Shown piece after piece: positions 43,162 through 52,136 of a DNA stretch of 64,000 bases. Position 1 is the stretch's first letter, and the number at the start of each line of letters is the position of its first letter. The position numbers were made by a program, and so were the translations under genes. The DNA comes from Micromonospora cathayae (GTDB lineage: Bacteria > Actinomycetota > Actinomycetes > Mycobacteriales > Micromonosporaceae): positions 5,547,001 through 5,611,000 of the forward strand of contig NZ_CP118615.1 of NCBI RefSeq assembly GCF_028993575.1, written 5' to 3'. Under the pieces are notes generated by a model. The model made no database searches and had not been told where the DNA came from. It saw nothing but the letters and a program-made list of their open reading frames with translations.

Positions 43162-44877
43162 GTGACCGACCGCCCGTACGTCCACGACTGCCACCGCGAC
43201 CACGGGCCGTACGCCGGGGTCGCCGACCTGCTCGTCCGGATCGCCGCCGAGCGTCCCCGGCTGGCCGCCCGGCACGCCGTGGAGCTGCACGCCATCGCGC
43301 CCCGGCTCGACCCCGTCGCCCGGCCCGCCGCCGAGGAGGAGCCGATCCGGTTCCACCCGGCCCGGCGCACCGCCGCGCTGGCGTACGGGGCGACCGAGTT
43401 CGTGGCGACCTGGGCGGAGCGGCTGCGCCGACCGGTCACCGTCCGGTTCGACCACGTCGACCACGCCGACGAGACCACCCGCGAACTGCTGGACACGCTG
43501 ACCCGCCGGCTCGCCCCGTCCCCGCTCCGCCTGGACCTGCGCGGCGACGGACCCGACCGGCCGCCGACCGAGCCGGACCCGGCCGCACTGCGCGGGGCAC
43601 TGGGCGACAGCCTGGCCCGCGGCTTCTACCACCACGCGGCCCGGACCGCGCGCCGCGGTCGCGCCCTGGTCCGCCCGGACGACGACCTGCGGCACTGGTG
43701 GGCCTTCACCACCGGGCTGGCCACCGCGCTGGCCGCGCTGGACCGGGCCGCCGAGGCACTCGACCTGTACGACGAGGCCCGCGCCGCCACCGACCACCCG
43801 AAGATCACCATGTCCGCCGCGTACGCCACCGCGATGCTGTACGCCCGGCACCTGCCACCGGCCGACCAGGATCCGGCGCGGGCGCGGCACTGGCTGGACC
43901 GGGCCCTGCGCCTCGCCGCCGGGCTGGACGACCCCCGGCAGCGGGTGCTGTCCACCGTCTTCTACGAGCAGGGCCTGGCGCTGCTGGACAGCCGGGCCGG
44001 CGAACCGGCCCGCGCGCTCCGGCTGGTCGACGACGGGCTGGCCCGCCTGCACGCGGTGCTCGCCCCCGGCGAACGGCGGCAGGACCTGGCCCGGCTGCGG
44101 CACAACCGGGCGCAGGTCCACCTCGCCCTGGGGGATCCCGGGCGGGCGCTGGCCGACCTCGACACGGTGATCGCCGACGATCCCGACAACTGTGAGTACT
44201 ACGTGGACCGGGCCGCCCTGTACCGGGCGGCGGGCCGGACCCGGGCGGCGATCCGGGACTACGGCACCGCGATCCGGTTGGGCCCGCACCTGCCCGAGGC
44301 GTACTACAACCGGGCCGTGCTCCAGCAGGAACGGGGTCGCCCCGGACGGGCGGCCGACGACCTGGACCGGGTACTGGCCATCGACCCCGGACATGTGGAC
44401 GCGCGGATCGCCCTGGTCAACCTGCACCTGGCCCGGGGCGCGCAGGACGCCGCCGAGACGGCCGCGCGGGCCGGGCTGGCCCTGGCCCCGCAGGAGCCCG
44501 CGCTGCTGTGCACCCTCGGCCTGGTCCGCTCGGAACGCGGTGGCCTCGCCGAGGCCGACGACCTGCTGACCCGGGCGCTGGCCGGGGACACCACGCTGGT
44601 CGAGGCCTGGACGAACCGGGCAGCCGTCCGGTTCGAGCGGGGCGAGGTCGCCGCCGCCGTCGCGGACCTGGACCGGGCGGTGGCGCTGTCGACGGCCCCC
44701 GTACCACGCTTCAACCGGGGTACGGCGTTGCTGCGGCTGGGGCGCTGGGACGAGGCCGCCCGGGACTTCACCGCCGCGCTCGCCCAGCCCGACCTGGACC
44801 GGGCCCTACGCCGTGAGCTACGCGCCGGGCTGGCGCGCTGCCGACGCGCCGGCACCGGACGGCCAACCGACGGCTGA
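43162..44877 (+). CDS. TPR protein with degenerate STAND-like N-terminal part
   Basis: A 571-residue protein. The first ~140 residues resemble the P-loop part of STAND/LAL regulators (HDCHRDHGPYAGVADLLVRI, then a Walker B-like VTVRFDHVDHADETT), but no Walker A GxxxxGKT is visible, so it probably does not hydrolyse ATP. From about 150 to 565 it is a run of tetratricopeptide repeats with typical ALGDPGRALADLDTVIADDP, RAAIRDYGTAIRLGP and NRGTALLRLGRWDEAARDF units. It likely forms a protein- or peptide-binding superhelix. It lies downstream of the 27-residue Trp-rich peptide gene and may bind that peptide. The GTG start lacks a clear ribosome site. Confidence 0.75.
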   Translation: MTDRPYVHDCHRDHGPYAGVADLLVRIAAERPRLAARHAVELHAIAPRLDPVARPAAEEEPIRFHPARRTAALAYGATEFVATWAERLRRPVTVRFDHVDHADETTRELLDTLTRRLAPSPLRLDLRGDGPDRPPTEPDPAALRGALGDSLARGFYHHAARTARRGRALVRPDDDLRHWWAFTTGLATALAALDRAAEALDLYDEARAATDHPKITMSAAYATAMLYARHLPPADQDPARARHWLDRALRLAAGLDDPRQRVLSTVFYEQGLALLDSRAGEPARALRLVDDGLARLHAVLAPGERRQDLARLRHNRAQVHLALGDPGRALADLDTVIADDPDNCEYYVDRAALYRAAGRTRAAIRDYGTAIRLGPHLPEAYYNRAVLQQERGRPGRAADDLDRVLAIDPGHVDARIALVNLHLARGAQDAAETAARAGLALAPQEPALLCTLGLVRSERGGLAEADDLLTRALAGDTTLVEAWTNRAAVRFERGEVAAAVADLDRAVALSTAPVPRFNRGTALLRLGRWDEAARDFTAALAQPDLDRALRRELRAGLARCRRAGTGRPTDG

Positions 44878-45010
44878 CGCCGCAGCCGGACGGTGTCGGC
44901 GAGCTGCGCGCCGACCGGCTGCCGCCGGACCCGACCACCCCGATCGGGGCGAGGTGGCGACCGCGCACAGGCAGGCGACGCGCAGGCAGGCGGGGCAGGG
45001 TGGCGGTCGT

Positions 45011-45727
45011 TCAGGCCAGCATGGCCGGGCGCAGTTCCGCGCCGAGGTTGATGGTGCCGACCACCCGGTCGCCGGCCGGGTGGTACACCTCGATCCTGTT
45101 GTTGCGACGCATCAGGTCCCGGACCGGCGGCGGCAACCGGGGCGGATCGTCCAACGCCGCCCGGATCTGCTGGGTGGCCGAGATCAGCCGGACGGCCAGC
45201 GACGCGGCGTCGACGTCCACCCGGACCTGACCGTACTCCCACCCGGCGACGGTGAGGTCGAACACCTCGAACAGCTGAGCCAGCAGCGGTTCCGGGTCGG
45301 TGATCCGGGCGAGCCGGGTCGCCCCGTCGCCGACCACCGTCACGGCCGCCGCCACCTGCACGTACGGGTGGAAGCCGCAGGGCAGGGCGAACAGGGGCGT
45401 ACGCAGCTGCGGCCCGGCCACCTGCCACAGCGGGCGGTAGTTGCGGCGGTCGGCGACCAGCCACCGGCCGGTACGCCGTTGCAGCTCGAACGCCTGGGTG
45501 AGGATGGCCGCGTGCGCCTCCTCGGCGACCTCACCGACCACCCGGGCCGCGACGATCAGCCCGTCGTCACCGGCCAGCAGTCCGGTGACCGCCGCGACCT
45601 GGTCGGCCACCGGGGTCGGTACCCGTGCCCCGAAGTGGTGCCGGACCTGCTGGAGCAGCTGTTCCTGTCGGGCCGGGTCCTGCTGGACCGGTTGCTGCCC
45701 ACCCAGTATGCGCCGGAGCCATTGCAT
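45011..45727 (-). CDS. Hypothetical protein
   Basis: A 238-residue soluble protein without recognised domain. It starts MQWLRRILGGQQPVQQD, then a helix-rich stretch (QEQLLQQVRHHFG), a mixed alpha/beta part with ELQRRTGRWLVADRRNYRPLW in pattern, and a final strand pair (NNRIEVYHPAGDRVVGTINLGAEL). The ATG at 45727 is preferred because ACGAGGCGAT precedes it; the frame is open further upstream. The neighbours give no hint of function. Confidence 0.6.
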   Translation of the reverse strand: MQWLRRILGGQQPVQQDPARQEQLLQQVRHHFGARVPTPVADQVAAVTGLLAGDDGLIVAARVVGEVAEEAHAAILTQAFELQRRTGRWLVADRRNYRPLWQVAGPQLRTPLFALPCGFHPYVQVAAAVTVVGDGATRLARITDPEPLLAQLFEVFDLTVAGWEYGQVRVDVDAASLAVRLISATQQIRAALDDPPRLPPPVRDLMRRNNRIEVYHPAGDRVVGTINLGAELRPAMLA

Positions 45728-45904
45728 ATCGCCTCGTCTCAGCAGCCTCCTCGGAAGGCCGCAATCTAGCACCCGACCGGCCGTGGTGGACGGTCCGACC
45801 CGGACCGGTCGGCCCCGGCGGTCCGGGTCGCCGGCCACCACGACCCGAGAAGGCGGTAAATCCGATAGATTTGATAGGGCTTACCATCTCGCCAGGAGGA
45901 AGAC

Positions 45905-46924
45905 GTGCCCACACCCGCGACGCCGCTCGGAAAGCTCGGTTTCCTCACCATCGGCCTGTTCGACGAGACCGATCCGCGCGCCGGCCACGAGTCGACCCTG
46001 AACCTGATCGAGCTGGGCGAACAGCTCGGCTTCGACAGCGCCTGGGTACGCCACCGTCATCTCCAGTTCGGCGTCTCCTCGCCGGTGGCCGTCCTGGCCG
46101 CGGCGTCGCAGCGGACCCGACGCATCGCGCTCGGCACCGCGGTCATCCCGCTCGGCTGGGAGAACCCGCTCCGGCTGGCCGAGGACCTGGCCACGGTCGA
46201 CGTCCTCTCCGGCGGGCGGCTCAATCCGGGGGTCAGCATCGGTCCACCGGCGCACTACGACCGGGTCCGGCAGGCGCTCTACCCGGACACCGCAGACGTC
46301 GAGGACTTCAGCTACACCCGGGTACGCCGGCTGCTCGACCTCATCGCCGGCAAGCCGGCCAGCGACTTCGCGGGCGTGGAGGGCTTCGAGACCTACTCCG
46401 ACCGGGTGCAACCGCACTCCCCCGGCCTCGGTGCCCGGATCTGGTACGGCGCGGGCAGCCTCCGGTCCGCACGCTGGGCGGGCGAGCAGGGCCTGAACCT
46501 GCTCACCAGCAACGTGGTGAAGGCCGAGGAGTCGACGGACTTCGCCGAGATCCAGGCGGCGCAGATCAGGGCCTTCCGCGCCCACCACCCGGACGCCGCA
46601 CGGGCCCGCGTCTCCCAGGGGCTCGTCGTCATCCCCACCGACACGGCCACTGCGGCCCAGCGCGACAAGTACGCCCGGTACGTCCACCGCCGCACGCCGC
46701 GCACGACGGCGCCCCAGGGACCGGCCCGGATGATGATCGCCCCGGATCTCCTCGGCCCGGCCGAGCTGATCGCCGAGCGCCTGGCCGCGCACGCCGGGTT
46801 CCGGGAGAGCACCGAGGTCACCTTCGCGCTGCCGTTCACCTTCGACCACGCCGACTACGTCCAGATCCTCACCGACATGGCGACCCGGCTCGGTCCGGCG
46901 CTGGGCTGGCGTCCCGCCGGCTGA
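45905..46924 (+). CDS. Luciferase-like (LLM) flavin/F420-dependent oxidoreductase
   Basis: A 339-residue member of the bacterial luciferase superfamily. Typical segments are KLGFLTIGLF at the start, ELGEQLGFDSAWVRHRH, RIALGTAVIPLGWENPLRLAEDLATVD, LSGGRLNPGVSIGPP and a C-terminal FALPFTFDHADYVQILTDM. The cofactor may be FMN or F420. AGGAGG precedes the GTG by six bases. It stands alone, divergent from the hypothetical gene at 45011; the substrate is unknown. Confidence 0.87.
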   Translation: MPTPATPLGKLGFLTIGLFDETDPRAGHESTLNLIELGEQLGFDSAWVRHRHLQFGVSSPVAVLAAASQRTRRIALGTAVIPLGWENPLRLAEDLATVDVLSGGRLNPGVSIGPPAHYDRVRQALYPDTADVEDFSYTRVRRLLDLIAGKPASDFAGVEGFETYSDRVQPHSPGLGARIWYGAGSLRSARWAGEQGLNLLTSNVVKAEESTDFAEIQAAQIRAFRAHHPDAARARVSQGLVVIPTDTATAAQRDKYARYVHRRTPRTTAPQGPARMMIAPDLLGPAELIAERLAAHAGFRESTEVTFALPFTFDHADYVQILTDMATRLGPALGWRPAG

Positions 46925-46984
46925 CCCGCGCGCCCGGCCGGACACCGGGATTCCCCGGCAGGTGGCCGGGTCGTATGCTTGTCG

Positions 46985-47107
46985 GCAGGTCACGAGCGCC
47001 AGCGTGAAGCCCCGGCTTGCTGGCCGGCAACCCTCGTCGAGTTCGCGGTGGGGTGCCCCGGGTGATGACCGGGCCCAGCCCCGTCCGGTGCTGGGCAAGC
47101 GCGGACC
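46985..47107 (+). ncRNA. SAM-IV riboswitch
   Basis: The RNA matches the conserved core of the actinobacterial SAM-IV class. It has the P1 strand GGTCACGAG and the GCCAGCG block, then AAGCCCCGGCTTGCTGGCC, GGCAACCCTC, GGTGGGGTGCCCCGGGTGA, the P1 partner TGACC (47066-47070) and a 3' pseudoknot-side GGCAAGCGCGG. A TATGCT -10 element lies at 46974-46979, just ahead. It stands upstream of the class V aminotransferase gene and should lower its expression when S-adenosylmethionine is abundant. Confidence 0.88.
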
Positions 47108-47153
47108 CCGTCCCGGTGCTGTCACCCGGGGTCCCCGGACTCCGGAGGTTGTC

Positions 47154-48395
47154 GTGTCCGTCGCCCTGCTGACCCCGCCCGTGGCCCGACCGCTCGACGT
47201 GCTCGGCGTACCCGGTCAGGTGAACCTCGACCACGCCGCCAGCGCGCCCTGCGCCCGGGTCGCCGCCGACGCCGTGGCCGAGCTGCTGCCCTGGTACGCG
47301 AGCGTGCACCGGGGCGCGGGCGCGCTGTCCCGACGCTGCACCCTGGCGTACGAGCAGGCCCGGCAGACGGTCGGTGACTTCTTCGGTGCCCGCTCCGACG
47401 ACCACGTGGTCTTCACCCGCAACACCACGGACGCGTTGAACCTGCTGGCGCGGGCCCTGCCGGCCGGGACCACGGTGGTCACCTTCGCCGGCGAGCACCA
47501 CGCGAACCTGCTGCCCTGGCCGCGCCGGTCGGTGCGGCTGCCGGTGCCGGCCACCCCGGGCGAGGCGGTCCGGGCCCTGGCCGCGGCGCTGACCGAGCTG
47601 CGGCGCGCCACCCCGGCCGACCTGCCGGTCCTGGTGGCGGTGACCGGGGCGAGCAACGTGACCGGGGAACGCTGGCCGGTGGCCGAGCTGGCCCTGGTCG
47701 CCCGCCGGCACGGTGCCCGGATCGCGGTGGACGCGGCCCAGCTCGCGCCGCACGCCCCGGTCGACGTGGCGGCGCTGGGCGTGGACTACCTGGCCGCGTC
47801 CGGGCACAAGCTGTACGCGCCCTTCGGGGCCGGGGTGCTGGTCGGCCGGGGTGACTGGCTGGACTCCGCTCCGCCGTACCTGGCCGGTGGTGGTGCCACC
47901 AGCCACGTCGGCGCGGCCACCCACGACGTACGGTGGGCCGTCGGGGCGGCCCGGCACGAGGCCGGCACGCCCAACCTGCTCGGCGCGGTCGCCCTGGCGG
48001 CGGTGTGCGCGGCGCTCTCCGCCGCCGACCGGGCCGCGCTGCACGTCCGGGAGCAGGCGCTGCTGACCCGGCTCCGGGACGGGCTGGCCGCCCTGCCCGA
48101 CGTGGTGGAGCTGCGCACCTTCGGGCCGGACGCGCCACGGGTCGGCATCGTGTCGTTCGTGGTCGCCGGGCGGGACTCGGGCGAGGTCGCGGCGGAGCTG
48201 GCCACCGGGTACGACATCGGGGTCCGCGACGGCCTGTTCTGCGCGCATCCCCTGGTCCGGCGGCTGCTGGCCGGGGCGGCGGCGCGCAGCGGACGCACCG
48301 ACCTGCCACCGACCGCGCTCCGCGCCAGCTTCGGACTCGGCAGCACGACCCAGGACGTGGACCGGCTGCTCACCGCGCTCGCGGCGTTGACCTGA
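47154..48395 (+). CDS. Class V aminotransferase, cysteine desulfurase-like
   Basis: A 413-residue PLP enzyme of the NifS/CsdA/EgtE group. NLDHAASAPC opens the fold; FTRNTTDALN and AGEHHANLLPW carry the His stacking on PLP, VDAAQLAPH the Asp, and ASGHKLYAP the Schiff-base Lys. The active-site Cys typical of cysteine desulfurases may be in RDGLFCAHP. GGAGG stands five bases before the GTG. A SAM-IV riboswitch precedes it, tying it to sulfur or methionine metabolism; it may mobilise sulfur from a cysteine-type substrate. Confidence 0.87.
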   Translation: MSVALLTPPVARPLDVLGVPGQVNLDHAASAPCARVAADAVAELLPWYASVHRGAGALSRRCTLAYEQARQTVGDFFGARSDDHVVFTRNTTDALNLLARALPAGTTVVTFAGEHHANLLPWPRRSVRLPVPATPGEAVRALAAALTELRRATPADLPVLVAVTGASNVTGERWPVAELALVARRHGARIAVDAAQLAPHAPVDVAALGVDYLAASGHKLYAPFGAGVLVGRGDWLDSAPPYLAGGGATSHVGAATHDVRWAVGAARHEAGTPNLLGAVALAAVCAALSAADRAALHVREQALLTRLRDGLAALPDVVELRTFGPDAPRVGIVSFVVAGRDSGEVAAELATGYDIGVRDGLFCAHPLVRRLLAGAAARSGRTDLPPTALRASFGLGSTTQDVDRLLTALAALT

Positions 48396-48444
48396 GCGAC
48401 CGGCGGCGGGGCGGCCGACGGCGGCGACGGGGCTCCGTCCGGGC

Positions 48445-49086
48445 TCAGCCGGGGCAGTTGTTGCTGGTCCGGCGGACGGTGTACTCGCGGTCGTCCCGGG
48501 TGATGCCGGACGGTTCCCCGTCGAAGTACGTCTCCACCTTCTCCCAGCCCCGGCGCTGCTCGTAGTGCAGGTGTGGTGCGCCGGAGTTGCCGGTGCTGCC
48601 CAGCCGGCCGATCTGCTCGCCCTGGGCGACCCGCTGCCCCTCGCGCACCAGCGGGGGTTCCAGCAGGTGCAGGTACTGGGTCTCCCACCGGCCCCCGTGG
48701 TCGATCTTGACCCAGTACCCGCCGCCCCGGCCGCGCGGCCCGTCCGGGTTCTCCGGGGTCCGGCCGCCCAGCGAGCCGTTGATACCGGCGACGGTGACCG
48801 TGCCGGCGGCGGACGCGAGCACCGGCCGCCCCCATGCCTCGCCGTCGAGGGGGAACAGGTCGACGTCGTAGTCGTCGTGCCCGGGATAGGTGCCGAGCTG
48901 CCAGTTCTCCCCGCAGGCGACCGGGAGTTGGAACAGCGGTCGCGGGCCGGGCGGCAGCAGCATCGGCACCACGACCACCGCGAGGGCGGCCAGGGCGGCC
49001 ACCGCGCCGAGCGCGAGCACGACGCGCAGGACTCGGTGGCCGCCACGACGGTGGGAACGCGGACGGATGGGGTGGCCGGTCGTCAC
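48445..49086 (-). CDS. Membrane-anchored M23-family peptidase
   Basis: A 213-residue protein with one N-terminal membrane segment (about 20-45) and an extracytoplasmic M23/LysM-type peptidase domain. The zinc ligands would be in PGHDDYDVDLF and the HxH motif in GAPHLHYE. The GINGSLGGRTPENPDGP loop and IDHGGRWETQYLHLL match the family core. Such proteins cut or bind peptidoglycan cross-bridges. The GTG at 49086 is the last start before the membrane segment. Confidence 0.83.
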   Translation of the reverse strand: MTTGHPIRPRSHRRGGHRVLRVVLALGAVAALAALAVVVVPMLLPPGPRPLFQLPVACGENWQLGTYPGHDDYDVDLFPLDGEAWGRPVLASAAGTVTVAGINGSLGGRTPENPDGPRGRGGGYWVKIDHGGRWETQYLHLLEPPLVREGQRVAQGEQIGRLGSTGNSGAPHLHYEQRRGWEKVETYFDGEPSGITRDDREYTVRRTSNNCPG

Positions 49087-49105
49087 CCTGCCAACAATGA
49101 CAGAC

Positions 49106-49127
49106 CCGGGACGGTCCGCCGTCCCGG
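49106..49127 (-). terminator. Hairpin terminator after the chitinase gene
   Basis: CCGGGACGG (49106-49114) and CCGTCCCGG (49119-49127) form a 9-bp stem with a TCCG loop, three bases past the chitinase stop. Confidence 0.65.
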
Positions 49128-49130
49128 TGG

Positions 49131-50507
49131 TCAGGCCGGCAGCCGCCAGACCTGGTTGGCGCCACCGAAGCAGTCCCAGATCTGGAGCCGGGTGCCGTTG
49201 GCGGAGCTGTTGTCGGTGGCGTCCAGGCACCTGTTCGACGCCGGGTTGCGCAGGGTGCCGTTGGCCTGGGCCTGCCAGACCTGGGCGCCGGTGCCGTTGC
49301 AGTCCCACAGTTGGATCTTCGTGCCGTTGGCGGTGCCGGCGCTGGTCACGTCGGCGCACTTGCCGAGGGCCCGGAGGGTGCCGTCGCCGCCCACGGTCCA
49401 GGTCTGCGCGGCGGTGCCGTTGCAGTCGTACAGCTGCACGGCGGTGCCGTTGGCCGAGCTGGCGGCGGCCACGTCCACGCACTTGCCGCCGATACCGGTG
49501 ATCGGGCCGGTCCGGCCGCCCGGCGGCGGGGTGCCGCCGCCCAGGACGGTGTCGTAGATCGCGCTGACCAGCGACGTCGAGCCGGTGGTGTCCTGGCTGA
49601 GTTCCCAGTTCATCATGCCGCCGGCGTTGGCCAGCGCCCACTGGGTCTTGCGCTTGACGGTCGGTACGCCGTTGTAGCACTGCTGGACGCCGCCGACGGT
49701 GGTGCAGTCCCGGTTGGCGTTGGCCGGGTCCATGCCGACCAGCGCCGAGTAGGTGTAGTAGCCGGGCCGGCTGTAGAAGGGCACCCCGAGGACGGCCTTG
49801 CTCGCCGGCAGGCCACGGGCCTTCCAGCCGTTCACGGCGTTGATCGACCAGTCGTAGTTGGCGTGCGGGCTGCCGCCGTCGTACGCCATGATGTTGAGCC
49901 AGTCGACGTAGCCGAACACGGCGGTCGGCACGCCCGAGGTGTAGTAGCCCTCGGCGACGACCGCGGCGGTGAGCAGCTTGCCCCGGCTGCGCAGGGCGCT
50001 GCTGAGCTGTTGCATGAGCAGGCTGTAGTTGGTGGCCGAGGCACCGGGGTCCGGGTACTCCCAGTCCATGTCGACGCCGTCGAGGTTGTACTGGTTGACG
50101 AAGTTGACCACGTTGGTCACGAACGCGCTCCGGGTGCCGGAGTTGGCGGCGAGGGCCTCGAACGCGGAGTCGTCGCCGTCGTTCCAGCCGCCGATGGCGA
50201 TGGACACCTTGACGTTGTTGGCGTGGGCGAGGGACACCAGCGTGGAGAGCTTGCCGGGGTTCTCCACCGCCCGGAGGCTGCCGTCGCTGTTGGGCAGGAC
50301 GAACGCGTAGTTGACGTGGGTGAGCTTGCCGTACTGGACGGTGTTGACGTTGCCGGTCCAGGACGGCAGGTAGCCGACGCTCTTGAAGTTGTTCGGCAGC
50401 ACGGCGGCCTCGGCGGGGGCCCGGGTCAGGGTGAGCGTGGCGACGGCGGTGGCCAGCGCGAGCAGGCCGGCGGCGAACCGGGTACGGCGGGAACGTGGTG
50501 AGGGCAT
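49131..50507 (-). CDS. Secreted GH18 chitinase with ricin-type lectin domain
   Basis: A 458-residue exported enzyme. Signal peptide at about 1-34 (PAEAA). The GH18 barrel (about 37-315) has SIAIGGWN and the catalytic DxxDxDxE motif in DGVDMDWEYP. A short Gly/Pro linker leads to a C-terminal ricin B-type beta-trefoil (about 330-458) with three CVDVAAASSANGTAVQLYDCN-like blocks and QxW motifs. It degrades chitin outside the cell. Start at 50507 follows GAAGG. A promoter and several palindromes lie upstream. Confidence 0.92.
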   Translation of the reverse strand: MPSPRSRRTRFAAGLLALATAVATLTLTRAPAEAAVLPNNFKSVGYLPSWTGNVNTVQYGKLTHVNYAFVLPNSDGSLRAVENPGKLSTLVSLAHANNVKVSIAIGGWNDGDDSAFEALAANSGTRSAFVTNVVNFVNQYNLDGVDMDWEYPDPGASATNYSLLMQQLSSALRSRGKLLTAAVVAEGYYTSGVPTAVFGYVDWLNIMAYDGGSPHANYDWSINAVNGWKARGLPASKAVLGVPFYSRPGYYTYSALVGMDPANANRDCTTVGGVQQCYNGVPTVKRKTQWALANAGGMMNWELSQDTTGSTSLVSAIYDTVLGGGTPPPGGRTGPITGIGGKCVDVAAASSANGTAVQLYDCNGTAAQTWTVGGDGTLRALGKCADVTSAGTANGTKIQLWDCNGTGAQVWQAQANGTLRNPASNRCLDATDNSSANGTRLQIWDCFGGANQVWRLPA

Positions 50508-50620
50508 CGAGGGCCTTCCCGTGGCGGGGGTGCCACACGTCCGCCGGACGGATACCTGACGATCGGGCACCGGCCGGCGTGCGGGTGGCGGGACGGGGTC
50601 GGACTTCCTCGAGGCAGGCA

Positions 50621-50671
50621 AATACTAAAGAGTATTAACTGTGAACGTCAACGACGATCGTCGATTAATCG
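50621..50671. promoter_or_regulatory. Chitinase promoter with nested palindromes
   Basis: Read leftward, TTGACG (50651-50646) and TAGTAT (50627-50622) form a promoter with an 18-base spacer. The inverted repeat AATACT-AAAG-AGTATT (50621-50636) covers the -10. Two perfect palindromes, CGACGATCGTCG (50652-50663) and CGATTAATCG (50662-50671), lie upstream of the -35. The set suggests tight repressor control, probably by chitin-derived sugars. Confidence 0.6.
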
Positions 50672-50692
50672 TGCGGGGCGGAACGGCGCCGG

Positions 50693-51400
50693 TCAGGCTG
50701 GGGCTGGTCCGTTGTCGGTGAACCGGAAGCTGTTCGCGGGAGGCGCGTCGCCCAACTCCTCCAGGATCAGGCCGTTGCGCGCCGAGGTCCGCAGGAACGC
50801 GCCCGCGTTGCTGATCACGTACGCGCGTTCGCCGCCGGTGGCCGCCGGGGCGATCTCGAACTGCTGGCGCGGGTCGTCGGTCCGGCAGGTGGCCGTGTCG
50901 ACCGACAGCGGGCGGGTGTCGCCCGGGTTGTGCACCCGCCAGCACACGGGTTCACCCGCGCCGGGCCCACCACCGGAACCTCGGTACGCCTTGATGAGGT
51001 ACTTCCCGTTCACCGGAGTGGGCACGAACAGTTGCCGGCCGCTGTCGTCGTCGACCTCGGTCAGCCGCCCGTCGTCCCCGAGCGACAGCCCCGACTCGAA
51101 CGCGTCGACCCGGACGATGGTGACCTGCCGCCGGCCGGAGAGCACGGGCGAGGTGGCATCCGGCCGGGCCGTCGCGGTGGCGGACGGCGTCCCGGCGGAG
51201 GACGTACCGGCGGACGGCGTCGACCTGGACGGCGCGGCGGACGGCGTCCCGGCGGTGGTCGCGGCCGACGGCGTCGGGCCGAGGTCCGGGGTGGCCCCGG
51301 AGGCGCCCGGGGTGTCCGGGGCACCGGTCGTCCCGCAGCCCGCCATCGTCAGGGTCGACGCGACCAGACCGGCGGTGGTCAACCATTCACGCTTCGCCAT
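50693..51400 (-). CDS. Putative lipoprotein
   Basis: A 235-residue lipoprotein with lipobox TMAGCG (Cys about 22) after a short signal sequence. A Thr/Ser/Pro/Ala-rich linker with TPSA- and SAGT-type repeats (about 30-85) leads to a globular part (about 90-235) with VTIVRVDAFESGLSLGDDG and a ricin-lectin-like CWRVHNPGDTRPLSV and QQFEIAP. It probably displays a small beta-trefoil-like domain on the surface; the ligand is unknown. GGAG precedes the ATG at 51400. Confidence 0.75.
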   Translation of the reverse strand: MAKREWLTTAGLVASTLTMAGCGTTGAPDTPGASGATPDLGPTPSAATTAGTPSAAPSRSTPSAGTSSAGTPSATATARPDATSPVLSGRRQVTIVRVDAFESGLSLGDDGRLTEVDDDSGRQLFVPTPVNGKYLIKAYRGSGGGPGAGEPVCWRVHNPGDTRPLSVDTATCRTDDPRQQFEIAPAATGGERAYVISNAGAFLRTSARNGLILEELGDAPPANSFRFTDNGPAPA

Positions 51401-51617
51401 GCTCCCACTCCCCACTGGTACCGCACCTGCCCGACCAGATCCCCACCGCGCTGCTGCCAGACCGGCCGGGCTGGCCGTCCGGAGGGCAGTGACCACCAAC
51501 CCGCCGCCCCTGCGTGCGGTGGCGGCTTCCCGGCGCGTTCACCCGGTACCCTCCACCCCGGACGGCGAAACGACCAAACCGGTCAGCAGGTACGGATTCG
51601 CCTGATCCGTCGTCGCG

Positions 51618-52118
51618 CTACGGACGGTCGTCGGCCAGGTCGGCGAGCGCCCGGCGGTGCGGGTCCTCCTCCGCGAGACGGGCGAGGACCGCCGCGCTGA
51701 TCCCGGCGAGCGCGTCGAGCTGCGCCGGGGTGAGCAGGTCGAGCAGGTACGAGCGGATCATCTCGGTCCGGTGGGCGGCGGCGGCCCGGACGGCGGCCTG
51801 CCCGGCTCCGGTCAGTCGGACCACCGCGCCGCGCGAGTCCTCGACGCACTCCTCGCGGACCACCAGGCCACGGTGCTGCATCCGGGCGAGCTGGTGGGAG
51901 AGTCGACTCTTCTCCCACTGCACCTCGCACCGCAGCGCCAGGGCACGGAGCCGGTGGTCGGGCGCGCCGAGCAGGGCGTCGAGGATCACGAAGTCGGCCT
52001 CGGAGAGCCCGGCGCGGTGCAGCAACTGCCGGTTGAGCTGGGACGCCAGCCCGGCCTGCATCCGCCGCCAACCCTCCCACGCGCGCTGTTCCGGGGCGGT
52101 CAGCGGGCGGCTCTCCAT
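51618..52118 (-). CDS. MarR-family transcriptional regulator
   Basis: A 166-residue winged-helix regulator. The MarR core includes GLSEADFVILDALLGAPDHRLR, the recognition helix region CEVQWEKSRLSHQLARMQHRGLV and the wing EECVEDSRGAVVRLTGAG. It is divergent from the LLM-hemerythrin fusion gene; two palindromic sites in the 79-base spacer are its likely operators. The ATG at 52118 puts the palindromes outside the coding region. Confidence 0.88.
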   Translation of the reverse strand: MESRPLTAPEQRAWEGWRRMQAGLASQLNRQLLHRAGLSEADFVILDALLGAPDHRLRALALRCEVQWEKSRLSHQLARMQHRGLVVREECVEDSRGAVVRLTGAGQAAVRAAAAHRTEMIRSYLLDLLTPAQLDALAGISAAVLARLAEEDPHRRALADLADDRP

Positions 52119-52136
52119 GCCCTGACGATAGCCGTT

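Noticed and set aside
47071..47150. Search for a separate intrinsic terminator or anti-terminator after the SAM-IV core
   Set aside because: GC-rich pairings are possible (CACCCGGGG-type) but no unambiguous exclusive hairpin pair was found, so the mode of control (translation versus transcription) was left open.
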